This document shows positions 1 through 5,357 of a DNA stretch of 11,678 nucleotides, piece after piece. The notes under the pieces are model-generated. The model had not been told where the DNA came from, did not search any database, and saw only the letters and a program-made list of their open reading frames with translations. This stretch comes from Calditrichia bacterium (lineage in GTDB: Bacteria; Calditrichota; Calditrichia; RBG-13-44-9). Both the position numbers and the translations under genes were made by a program. The DNA lies in NCBI GenBank assembly GCA_026991005.1, contig JALXCH010000560.1:1-11678 (forward strand), read 5' to 3'. The first letter of the stretch is position 1, and each line of letters opens with the position of its first letter.

Positions 1-105
1 GTACAATCGGACTCCAGGTGGCCAGTTTAGGAATGCCCGGCGGTACAATCGGACTCCAGGTGGCCAGTTTGGGAATACCCGGCGGTACAATCGGGCTCCA
101 GGTGG
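1..105. repeat. 42-bp tandem repeat (2.5 copies visible)
   Basis: Copies lie at 1-42, 43-84 and a partial 85-105, each starting GTACAATCGG. Copies differ only at unit positions 11, 29 and 35, all A/G transitions. The period equals 14 codons, and the array probably continues beyond the left edge. It encodes the repeat region of the minus-strand secreted protein. Confidence 0.9.
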
Positions 106-229
106 ATAAATTGGGCATCTTTGTGATGAGGCCATCATTTGCTACACTATTGGTAGCGGATAAATTGAGGGATAAAAATAACAAAATTGCCAAAATCCCG
201 CTTACACTAATAGTCATTATCCTACGCAT
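1..229 (-). CDS. Secreted protein with tandem 14-residue repeats, N-terminal part (cut by the window edge)
   Basis: I read an open frame of 76 codons that starts at ATG 229-227 and runs off the left edge with no stop. A perfect GGAGG lies on the minus strand at 240-236, 6 nt before the ATG. Residues 1-30 form a classic Sec signal peptide: MRRIM, a hydrophobic core to about residue 24, then an SVA-ND cleavage site near residue 30. From residue 43 the protein consists of the repeat TWSPIVPPGIPKLA, seen as two and a half copies before the edge. The repeat is rich in Pro, with one Trp per unit. The three base differences between repeat copies are all silent in this frame, which supports coding here. 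The gene starts 15 nt after the stop of the upstream DNA-binding protein, so the two are probably co-transcribed. I do not recognise the family. An export role (cell surface or periplasm) is inferred from the signal peptide only. Confidence 0.72.
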   Translation of the reverse strand, partial: MRRIMTISVSGILAILLFLSLNLSATNSVANDGLITKMPNLSTWSPIVPPGIPKLATWSPIVPPGIPKLATWSPIV

Positions 230-244
230 ACCAATCCTCCATAA

Positions 245-706
245 TTATTTATTGAAATAGTTATTGAAATAGTTATTGATATCCATATTTTTTAGTTTCT
301 CAAAAACTTCTGTATGGGAATTTTTTATAGCCCACTTCATTAAATCGGATAATCTGACAAAAATACCTTTACGTCCATTGCGTGAAAAAGGGATATGGTT
401 AGATCGTAGTTTGCGATACACACTTATTTGGGATTTAAGCTCAAAGATTTCTTTTAAATCGGGAATAGCAAGAATAGGATCATAGTTTTCAATTTTTTTG
501 ATGTACCAATAATAGTTGCTTTTCTTAAATGCGCCAAATATATTTCCCCGTTGCGCATGGCGCCTCAGGGAATGTCCCCGGTTGGCAGGTGAGTTCTTTA
601 AAATTCTTGCCTCATCCAACCACCGGGCAGCCATAGGTAGTGAAACCATGTTAATATTCTCGATTCTCATGCGATATTGTAAAAAATTGTTAATTTTCGC
701 AATCAT
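245..706 (-). CDS. Small protein with two excisionase/MerR-like helix-turn-helix segments
   Basis: This 153-residue, basic, Asn/Lys-rich protein has two segments that look like the HTH_17/MerR winged-helix pattern. The first covers residues about 20-72: SLPMAARWL, then RRHAQRGNIFGAF and a wing-like YYWYIKK. The second covers about 84-126: QISVYRKLRSNHIPF, then a basic GRKGIFVRLSDLMKW wing. The likely role is DNA binding as a regulator or architectural factor; this comes from pattern only and I recognise no specific family. The start is uncertain: ATG 706 has no clear ribosome site, and ATG 670 or 649 (residues 13 and 20) would keep both domains. The C-terminus is a YFNN duplication coded by a 12-bp repeat. 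The gene is AT-rich compared with those after 837. It lies 15 nt upstream of the repeat-protein gene and divergent from the SDR gene. Confidence 0.65.
   Translation of the reverse strand: MIAKINNFLQYRMRIENINMVSLPMAARWLDEARILKNSPANRGHSLRRHAQRGNIFGAFKKSNYYWYIKKIENYDPILAIPDLKEIFELKSQISVYRKLRSNHIPFSRNGRKGIFVRLSDLMKWAIKNSHTEVFEKLKNMDINNYFNNYFNK
249..278. repeat. 12-bp direct repeat, 2.5 copies
   Basis: TTATTGAAATAG occurs at 249-260 and 261-272, followed by a half copy (TTATTG) at 273-278. It lies in the last codons of the minus-strand HTH-like gene and encodes the repeated YFNN tail. Gain or loss of a unit keeps frame (4 codons), so length variation by slippage is possible. Confidence 0.8.
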
Positions 707-717
707 AACTCAAATGC

Positions 718-747
718 AATATAGATTTTCCCGAGAAATATTGACAA
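718..747 (-). promoter_or_regulatory. Candidate sigma70-type promoter for the HTH-like gene
   Basis: On the minus strand, TTGTCA (747-742) and TATATT (723-718) are separated by 18 nt. Transcription would begin near 711, so a start at ATG 706 would be almost leaderless. A downstream ATG (670 or 649) may then be the true start. The -35 overlaps that of the divergent SDR promoter. Confidence 0.4.
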
Positions 748-770
748 ACTATCGAAAACAAGGTTAATAT
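741..770 (+). promoter_or_regulatory. Candidate sigma70-type promoter for the SDR gene
   Basis: A consensus TTGACA at 741-746 is followed after 18 nt by TAATAT at 765-770 (4 of 6 matches to TATAAT). Transcription would begin near 777, giving a leader of about 60 nt before the ATG at 837. Confidence 0.45.
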
Positions 771-836
771 CTGTATTGAGTTGTAAAATATGCAATCATT
801 TTTTAAGCCATTTCCACCTTTATTGGGGAGGATTTC

Positions 837-1571
837 ATGCAAATTCAGGATCGGATTGTGCTGGTAACTGGAGGGGCAGTGCGGGTGGGGCGCACCATCG
901 CCTTACATCTGGCCAGGAAAGGGGCTAAAATTGCCCTTCACTTCCGCCGAAATCCGGAAAAAGCTCGCCAAACGCTACAGGAAGTAAAAACCATCCAACC
1001 AGAGAGTATTTTGGTGCAGGGTGATCTCCGCTTTCGTCGAGACTGGGAGTCCATGAAGGAGACGATTCTGAAGCAGTGGGGCCGCATCGATGTTCTGGTG
1101 AACAATGCCGCAATCTTCTATCGCACCCCGTTTTTCGAAATTCAAGACGAAGACTGGGACAATTTTATGGACAGCAATCTTAAAAGTGTATTCTTAGGTG
1201 CGCAGGTCATGGGCGAGGTTATGGTGCAGCAGAAAGAAGGAAAAATCATCAATATTGCTGATGTAGCGGCGGAAACCGTCTGGAGTGAATATATTCCGTA
1301 TTGTGTGTCCAAAGCCGGGGTGCTGGCTTTAACCCGGGGATTGGCTAAGGCACTGGCTCCCCATGTTCTGGTGAATGCCGTGGCGCCCGGCACTGTACTT
1401 TTGGCCGATTCCTACGATGAAGAGGAAGAAAATCGCCTGATAGAGCGTACCCCTCTCAAACGAATTGGCACCCCGGAAGACATTGCTCGAACCGTTGCTT
1501 TTTTAATTGAGGGAAGCGATTTTATTACCGGTGCGGTTATCCCGGTGGATGGGGGGCGCTCTTTAACTTAA
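837..1571 (+). CDS. SDR-family oxidoreductase, pteridine reductase (PTR1/FolM)-like
   Basis: This 244-residue classical short-chain dehydrogenase/reductase is probably cytosolic and NADPH-dependent. The nucleotide-binding motif TGGAVRVG is at residues 11-18, and the basic HFRR at 35-38 favours NADPH. NNAA is at 89-92, N114 is in the SNLKS helix, and the YCVSK catalytic pair is Y155/K159. The usual catalytic serine is replaced by D142 (IINIADV), exactly 13 residues before the tyrosine. This Asp-Tyr-Lys arrangement is known from pteridine reductase PTR1 and from FolM, which reduce oxidised or dihydro-pterins. A pterin or folate-related substrate is therefore the best guess, though assignment to a generic FabG-like reductase is possible. 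GGGGAGGA at 825-832 lies 4 nt before the ATG and fixes the start. The gene ends 4 nt from the convergent LytTR regulator gene. Confidence 0.85.
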   Translation: MQIQDRIVLVTGGAVRVGRTIALHLARKGAKIALHFRRNPEKARQTLQEVKTIQPESILVQGDLRFRRDWESMKETILKQWGRIDVLVNNAAIFYRTPFFEIQDEDWDNFMDSNLKSVFLGAQVMGEVMVQQKEGKIINIADVAAETVWSEYIPYCVSKAGVLALTRGLAKALAPHVLVNAVAPGTVLLADSYDEEEENRLIERTPLKRIGTPEDIARTVAFLIEGSDFITGAVIPVDGGRSLT

Positions 1572-1575
1572 CGGA

Positions 1576-2319
1576 TTATAATTGCCGCTTTTTAATCAGG
1601 CGGGCTCCTTTGCGGGAGGTTTCGATGCGGGTTCCATCCCGCAGTATTAACAGCAACCGCCCCGAACTCCAGGGATGTGCTTCTTTGATATACTCGAAAT
1701 TCACAATGGCTGAACGATGCACTCGAATGAATTTGTCGGGATTTAAAAATTTCTCCAGTTCCCCCAGGGAACGAGAAAGAAGATATTTCTCCCCGCTTTC
1801 TGTGTACACCAAACTATAATCTTCCTGGGCTTGAATCCAGCTAATTTGGTGCGCAGAAATCATTTTCAAATGATTCCCCTTTTTGACCAGAAAATGTTCC
1901 CGATAACCCGAAACCTGATGCACATATCGCAGGAGTTCCTGATAGCTCTGATACGCTGAAACACTCTTTAATTGCTTTCGGGCCTTCTCCACGGCCTGAT
2001 GAAAGCGTTCCTGACTAAAAGGTTTAAGTAAATAGTCGATGGCACAGGCTTCGAAAGCCTTGAGGGCGTATTCGTCGTAAGCAGTGCAAAATATGACGTA
2101 TGGTGGAGAAGGTAGGGCTTCCAGCAACTCGAACCCGTTCATTCCCGGCATTTGAATATCCAGGAAAAGCAGATCAGGCGAAATTTTGGGGATTTCTTCC
2201 AGCGCTTTAAGAGGGTGCCCAAATTCCGCAACGATTTCGATATCGGGTTCCTGCTCCAGATATTCTCGGATAACCAGGCGCGCTAATTCTTCGTCGTCAA
2301 TTATGGCTGCTTTAATCAT
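1576..2319 (-). CDS. LytTR-family response regulator (LytR/AlgR type)
   Basis: This 247-residue two-component response regulator has an N-terminal receiver domain (about 1-120). It shows the acidic pair D8/D9, phospho-acceptor D54 in LFLDIQMPGMNG, T79 and K99 (LLKPF). The C-terminal LytTR DNA-binding domain (about 141-245) contains FIRVHRSAIVNFEYI and a basic C-terminus. It should be phosphorylated by the kinase encoded just upstream and then bind DNA as a transcription regulator; its targets are not visible here. The start overlaps the kinase stop by 4 nt (ATGA), and GAGG lies just before the ATG inside the kinase coding end, so the two are translationally coupled. The gene ends 4 nt from the stop of the convergent SDR, leaving no room for a separate terminator. 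Confidence 0.95.
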   Translation of the reverse strand: MIKAAIIDDEELARLVIREYLEQEPDIEIVAEFGHPLKALEEIPKISPDLLFLDIQMPGMNGFELLEALPSPPYVIFCTAYDEYALKAFEACAIDYLLKPFSQERFHQAVEKARKQLKSVSAYQSYQELLRYVHQVSGYREHFLVKKGNHLKMISAHQISWIQAQEDYSLVYTESGEKYLLSRSLGELEKFLNPDKFIRVHRSAIVNFEYIKEAHPWSSGRLLLILRDGTRIETSRKGARLIKKRQL

Positions 2320-3434
2320 ACTACCTCACCGGAAATATTTTGGGGAATCTCAATGTTTACGCTATATTTTCCCGTAGTTTCCCGTTTTGCGGTGAAACGA
2401 AAATTCTGCCCAAACAAATTTTCCAATCGTTCTTTTAGATTTTTTTGCCCGAGGCCGTGTGGATTCTGAGCAGAAACCTCTGCGGAATAGTCTTCGGGAA
2501 GATCGTTTGTTAACTGAACATGAATCGTGTCCTTTTTCGTGAAAATGTTTAGTTCAATGGTTCCACCGCGGGGAATCCGAGAAATTCCGTGTTTGATGGC
2601 ATTTTCCAGCAAAGGCTGGAGCAAGATGGCAGGGAAAGGCTGATTCAACAGAGACTCTTCCACCTTTTCCCGATAGAGTAACCGCTCTCCCAGCCGAATT
2701 TTCTCCAGATTCAGATAGAGGTGGGCAAAATGAAGTTCCTCCTTTAATGGAACCAGAGTCCGTTTTTGTGTGTTGAGTGAAATACGCAACAATTCGGAGA
2801 GGTTAAAAAGCACCTGCCTGGCTCGGGAGGTGTCTCGCCCAATCAGCGCATTTAAAGAATTCAAAACATTGAAGAGAAAATGGGGATTGATCTGGTTTTT
2901 TAGTACTGCCAGCTGCGCCTCCCGTACCAGTAATTCCATCCGTGCCATCTGAGCCTGTTTTGCTTGAATTTCGCGGTGATAAATTAAAGAATAGTACCCA
3001 CCGATGACCATGAGATAAAACGTTACTCCCACTGGAAACTGCCAACCCGCTATCTCGAAGGGATTCATCATCTGGAAGAACATTTCCCGGAAAACAGCAT
3101 AAAGGAATAAACCGGAAAGCCCTAACCAGATGAGTGAGTAAAAAATCGCTCCTATAAAATGCAGTACAATAAAAAGGATGCGAGGAAATCGGTCGAAACG
3201 AAGCCAACGGCACACCGGCCACAGCAATAAGCTCAGCAGGAAGAGGGGGATGGTGGAGAAGAGAGAATTAAAAAATCCAAAGATAAGCAGAGTGTGAATC
3301 ACCCTGGCGAATACAATACCATAAAAAATATTCCAGAAACCCCAGAAGATGAGGTTGTATTTTAGGACTTCTTTGAACCGTACCTTGGGAATGTGCTGCT
3401 GCGTTTCTACCGATGAATATTGACTGATTTTCAT
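2316..3434 (-). CDS. LytS/YehU-type sensor histidine kinase, membrane-bound
   Basis: This 372-residue inner-membrane kinase belongs to the His_kinase (PF06580) group that pairs with LytTR regulators. The N-terminal part has about four hydrophobic membrane segments (roughly 27-46, 50-76, 86-114, 134-152) with no recognisable extracellular sensor domain. A short coiled linker (about 153-178) precedes the phospho-acceptor motif NQINPHFLFNVLNSL, with H185. The ATP-binding region has the N-box QPLLENAIKHG (N278) and the glycine box HGLGQKNLKERL (326-337). The start at 3434 lacks a clear ribosome site of its own. Instead it overlaps by 4 nt (ATGA) the stop of a short upstream ORF, which suggests translational coupling. 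Its 3' end overlaps the response regulator start. The input signal is unknown, and the neighbouring envelope genes hint at a cell-envelope stimulus (inference). Confidence 0.93.
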   Translation of the reverse strand: MKISQYSSVETQQHIPKVRFKEVLKYNLIFWGFWNIFYGIVFARVIHTLLIFGFFNSLFSTIPLFLLSLLLWPVCRWLRFDRFPRILFIVLHFIGAIFYSLIWLGLSGLFLYAVFREMFFQMMNPFEIAGWQFPVGVTFYLMVIGGYYSLIYHREIQAKQAQMARMELLVREAQLAVLKNQINPHFLFNVLNSLNALIGRDTSRARQVLFNLSELLRISLNTQKRTLVPLKEELHFAHLYLNLEKIRLGERLLYREKVEESLLNQPFPAILLQPLLENAIKHGISRIPRGGTIELNIFTKKDTIHVQLTNDLPEDYSAEVSAQNPHGLGQKNLKERLENLFGQNFRFTAKRETTGKYSVNIEIPQNISGEVV

Positions 3435-3508
3435 TTCCGTTGATTTTTATTAAAGTGTAAGAAGAACAATACGCCCGTCAGGAACCATCCGGTACCTGAC
3501 GGGAACAT
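3431..3508 (-). CDS. Candidate 25-residue small ORF (leader peptide) coupled to the kinase
   Basis: ATG at 3508-3506 opens a 25-codon frame that ends in TGA at 3433-3431. That stop overlaps the kinase start by 4 nt (ATGA). GGAGG (minus strand 3523-3519) lies 10 nt upstream of the ATG, whereas the kinase has no good ribosome site of its own. The peptide begins MFPSGTGWFL, has a hydrophobic middle (GVLFFLHF) and a basic end (KNQRK), like a tiny membrane peptide. A strong hairpin lies inside the ORF. The peptide could be functional, or only a device that delivers ribosomes to the kinase start or controls the hairpin. The frame could also be chance, since ATGA at a start codon is common. Confidence 0.5.
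   Translation of the reverse strand: MFPSGTGWFLTGVLFFLHFNKNQRK
3474..3503 (-). promoter_or_regulatory. Strong hairpin before the kinase gene (attenuator or terminator-like)
   Basis: CCCGTCAGG (3474-3482) pairs perfectly with CCTGACGGG (3495-3503). After one A-A mismatch, ACC (3484-3486) pairs with GGT (3491-3493) around the loop ATCC. Read on the minus strand, it is followed by a pyrimidine-rich but interrupted run (GTATTGTTCTTCTT) rather than a clean T tract. It may end transcription of the upstream barrel gene in part, or act as an attenuator controlled by translation of the small ORF it sits in. Confidence 0.55.
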
Positions 3509-3551
3509 TGGATATGTGCCTCCACTAATTTTTTCCTGAATATGAAACCAA

Positions 3552-4253
3552 TTATAATTTACGGAACCCTCCCATTCCAATAAGCAATTTAAAATAGGCT
3601 CCATCCCAGCCTACATCCGGGCCGCCGAATATCTCAACGGTATTCATTCTCCAGGGAGATTTGGCGGGCATGAGCAAATAGCCGAGACGGATTCCCAGGA
3701 TGATTCCTCCTTTATTTACCGGAGAGAAATTAATCAGATATTCTGCACCCAGCGATAAATTAATAATGAAACCGCCTTTTTCCAGAAGTGTTTCGTTTTT
3801 AGGGTTTTGTAACACCTGGTGGAAGGAAGGAGTCTCGCTGGTACTGGTCATGCGGATGTTCATGGCGCCTCCGCCCAGTCCTAATAAGGGATAGAGGAAA
3901 AAATTCTCGGAGCTGAATAGGATGTATCCCAGATTAAAAAAGCCCATTCCTCCCATAATCTGGTTACGGAATCCCCGGGAAGTGACCGCTTTGCCGCTCA
4001 ATCCGTAACCTTCGCCGCCGATGAGAAAATGACGAAAAATCCAGTGGCCACCACCACCCAGGCTGAGAAAATCCGGAGAGAACGATTCAAACCCCGCTCC
4101 TTCGTACTGAGAATTCAGGGAAGAGAGTGAGACATGGTTCATCCCAATCATGAAATATCCACTGCCGCCAACCAGAGAGGCAGAACCCGCTTGGAGAGAA
4201 CCCCTCAAAATAAACGCCAGAATTAATGTCATTAGATAAATTTTTATTTTCAT
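3552..4253 (-). CDS. Predicted outer-membrane beta-barrel protein, small
   Basis: The start is ATG 4253: AGGAGGTG lies just upstream (minus strand 4265-4258) and a Sec signal peptide follows immediately (MKIKIYLM, hydrophobic to about residue 22, AGSA cleavage region). A further 14 codons upstream are open but would bury the signal. The mature part (of 233 residues in total) is rich in Gly and aromatic residues in alternating patterns, such as HWIFRHFLIGGEGYG (70-84), GGMGFFNLGYILF (101-113) and FKLLIGMGGF (221-230). These look like beta-strands of a small outer-membrane barrel. I do not recognise a specific family. The gene lies 44 nt after the TPR gene and 43 nt before the small ORF leading to the kinase, all in one direction, so it may share an operon with the two-component pair. 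A structural or sensory envelope role is inference. Confidence 0.75.
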   Translation of the reverse strand: MKIKIYLMTLILAFILRGSLQAGSASLVGGSGYFMIGMNHVSLSSLNSQYEGAGFESFSPDFLSLGGGGHWIFRHFLIGGEGYGLSGKAVTSRGFRNQIMGGMGFFNLGYILFSSENFFLYPLLGLGGGAMNIRMTSTSETPSFHQVLQNPKNETLLEKGGFIINLSLGAEYLINFSPVNKGGIILGIRLGYLLMPAKSPWRMNTVEIFGGPDVGWDGAYFKLLIGMGGFRKL

Positions 4254-4297
4254 GATGCACCTCCTTTTTTTAATCTGTCCCCGAAAATGGCTCAAAG

Positions 4298-5080
4298 TTA
4301 TCGGGTATTTTCTGCCATGTTGTTCTTTTGTTTTTCGATTTCCGGTAAAAGATATTTCTGAACAAATTTGTAATTTGGAGAAATACGAAGTGCTTGCTGA
4401 CAGTAGCTTTCGGCAATCTGGAGGCTATCTTCATCCAGTGCCAGGTAGGCAAGCCAGCCGTACACATCGCGTTTTCCCCAATCCGGATAAAGAGAATCGG
4501 GGGGCTGGTAGGTGCGAAACAGGTGCATGGCTTTCTTCAGATGTGCTCGGGCTTTATCCTTTCCACCACCAAACAAGCGAGGCGTAAAAATTAAATTGAT
4601 GCCTGCCAGGAGTTGAATACGGGGATTATCCGGCTCCAGTTGAAGGGCTTTACCCATGGCAACTCCGCCCCGGGGTCCCAGGTAAATACCACTAAACGGG
4701 TGGAAGCCGATTTTTCTCCCATAACAACTGCTAAGCAGGGCATAAGCCTCTGCAAAATCGGGATTTAAATCGACGCACAGTTTTAAATGCTCGATGGCGT
4801 CATCCAGATACCTCTCGGCACTGTCTTTCTGGGAATGGAATAAGTTGATCAAATTATAGTCCGCCAGGGCGATGTAATACTGGCGCAAGAACTCCTTATC
4901 CCGGGCAACTGAGGTGTTCAATAGCCGGGTGCGCGCTTGTTTTAACAAAGCAGGATCTTCCTGCTCCACACTTTTCATCAGCTCGTTTTTCAACATCAGA
5001 AGAGAAGAAGCGGCGGCGGTCAGGAGCACAGCGGTTAAAAGGACTCCGCTGATGAAACCAATGCGTAGTTGCGTTTTCAT
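4298..5080 (-). CDS. TPR-repeat protein with N-terminal membrane anchor or signal
   Basis: The start at 5080 is fixed by GGAGG 7 nt upstream; ten more open codons upstream are not preferred. The 260-residue protein begins MKTQLRIG followed by a hydrophobic stretch (residues about 8-30). This is a signal anchor or signal peptide, so the rest is likely periplasmic. TPR-like helical repeats follow: YYIALADYNLINLFHSQ (68-84), AIEHLKLCVDLNPDFAEAYALLSSCYG (95-121), VAMGKALQLEPDNPRIQLLAG (140-160), the FTPRLFGGGKDKARAHLKKA segment (165-184) and ESYCQQALRISPNYKFVQKYL (224-244). The TP...FGG.KA.A...A pattern recurs in periplasmic TPR proteins. The role is probably protein-protein scaffolding with the downstream envelope proteins; no enzymatic motif is visible. 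It is the first gene of the minus-strand cluster. Confidence 0.82.
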   Translation of the reverse strand: MKTQLRIGFISGVLLTAVLLTAAASSLLMLKNELMKSVEQEDPALLKQARTRLLNTSVARDKEFLRQYYIALADYNLINLFHSQKDSAERYLDDAIEHLKLCVDLNPDFAEAYALLSSCYGRKIGFHPFSGIYLGPRGGVAMGKALQLEPDNPRIQLLAGINLIFTPRLFGGGKDKARAHLKKAMHLFRTYQPPDSLYPDWGKRDVYGWLAYLALDEDSLQIAESYCQQALRISPNYKFVQKYLLPEIEKQKNNMAENTR

Positions 5081-5107
5081 TTTTTTCCTCCAATAAAATT
5101 TAGAAAA

Positions 5108-5115
5108 CAAAGTTG
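5108..5115 (-). promoter_or_regulatory. Possible -7 type promoter box for the TPR-led cluster
   Basis: CAACTTTG on the minus strand lies 16 nt before the GGAGG of the TPR gene. It is close to the Bacteroidota-style -7 element TAnnTTTG, but no matching upstream TTG at the expected distance was found. The same octamer occurs on the opposite strand before the peptidase gene. Confidence 0.2.
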
Positions 5116-5235
5116 TTTTAAAAAAGCGACCTTTTAATAGAACCTTATCTTACGGGATAAATTTATATTTTCCTGAGAGGTTTATCAGTAAAAACTCGAT
5201 GAATGGCATTTTTTAGAGAGGAATGCTCGTATTAG

Positions 5236-5316
5236 CCGGATGGTTGGTTGTCTGATTTCCCGATTGCCTCCGGGTGGTAATTGTTTAAATCTCTTTTTTC
5301 CATCCGGGTACCGGAT
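5236..5316 (+). promoter_or_regulatory. Inverted repeats in the S9 peptidase upstream region
   Basis: The 277-nt gap 5081-5357 separates two divergent genes. CCGGATGG (5236-5243) is the reverse complement of CCATCCGG (5300-5307). The latter overlaps a second perfect hairpin, ATCCGG/CCGGAT (5302-5307/5311-5316, loop GTA). The two pairings exclude each other. No clear sigma70 promoter was found in the gap. Confidence 0.25.
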
Positions 5317-5322
5317 TAAATT

Positions 5323-5330
5323 CAACTTTG
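5323..5330 (+). promoter_or_regulatory. Possible -7 type promoter box for the S9 peptidase
   Basis: CAACTTTG lies 14 nt before the GGAGG of the peptidase gene and mirrors the box on the other strand at 5108-5115. Support is weak because no -33 element is evident. Confidence 0.2.
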
Positions 5331-5357
5331 TGGAAATTAAATAAGGAGGCCCTTCGT

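Noticed and set aside
1..105. CRISPR array
   Set aside because: Repeats are contiguous 42-bp units with no unique spacers.
2..109. Plus-strand frame reading as an RGG-like tail (YNRTPGGQFGN repeats) that ends at TAA 107-109
   Set aside because: All three repeat differences change amino acids in this frame, while they are silent on the minus strand, where a signal peptide and ribosome site also fit.
18..260. Plus-strand 80-codon frame over the repeats
   Set aside because: It starts only at a GTG inside the repeat, has no ribosome site, and its second half lies antisense to the signal peptide and start of the minus-strand gene.
3552..4295. Longer start (4295) for the small barrel protein
   Set aside because: The AGGAGGTG site and the signal peptide place the start at 4253.
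4298..5110. Longer start (5110) for the TPR protein
   Set aside because: GGAGG sits 7 nt before ATG 5080, and the hydrophobic N-terminus begins there.
5328..5357. Upstream start (5328) for the S9 peptidase
   Set aside because: The AAGGAGG at 5343-5349 would then be inside the gene; it fits ATG 5358, which also gives a normal signal peptide.
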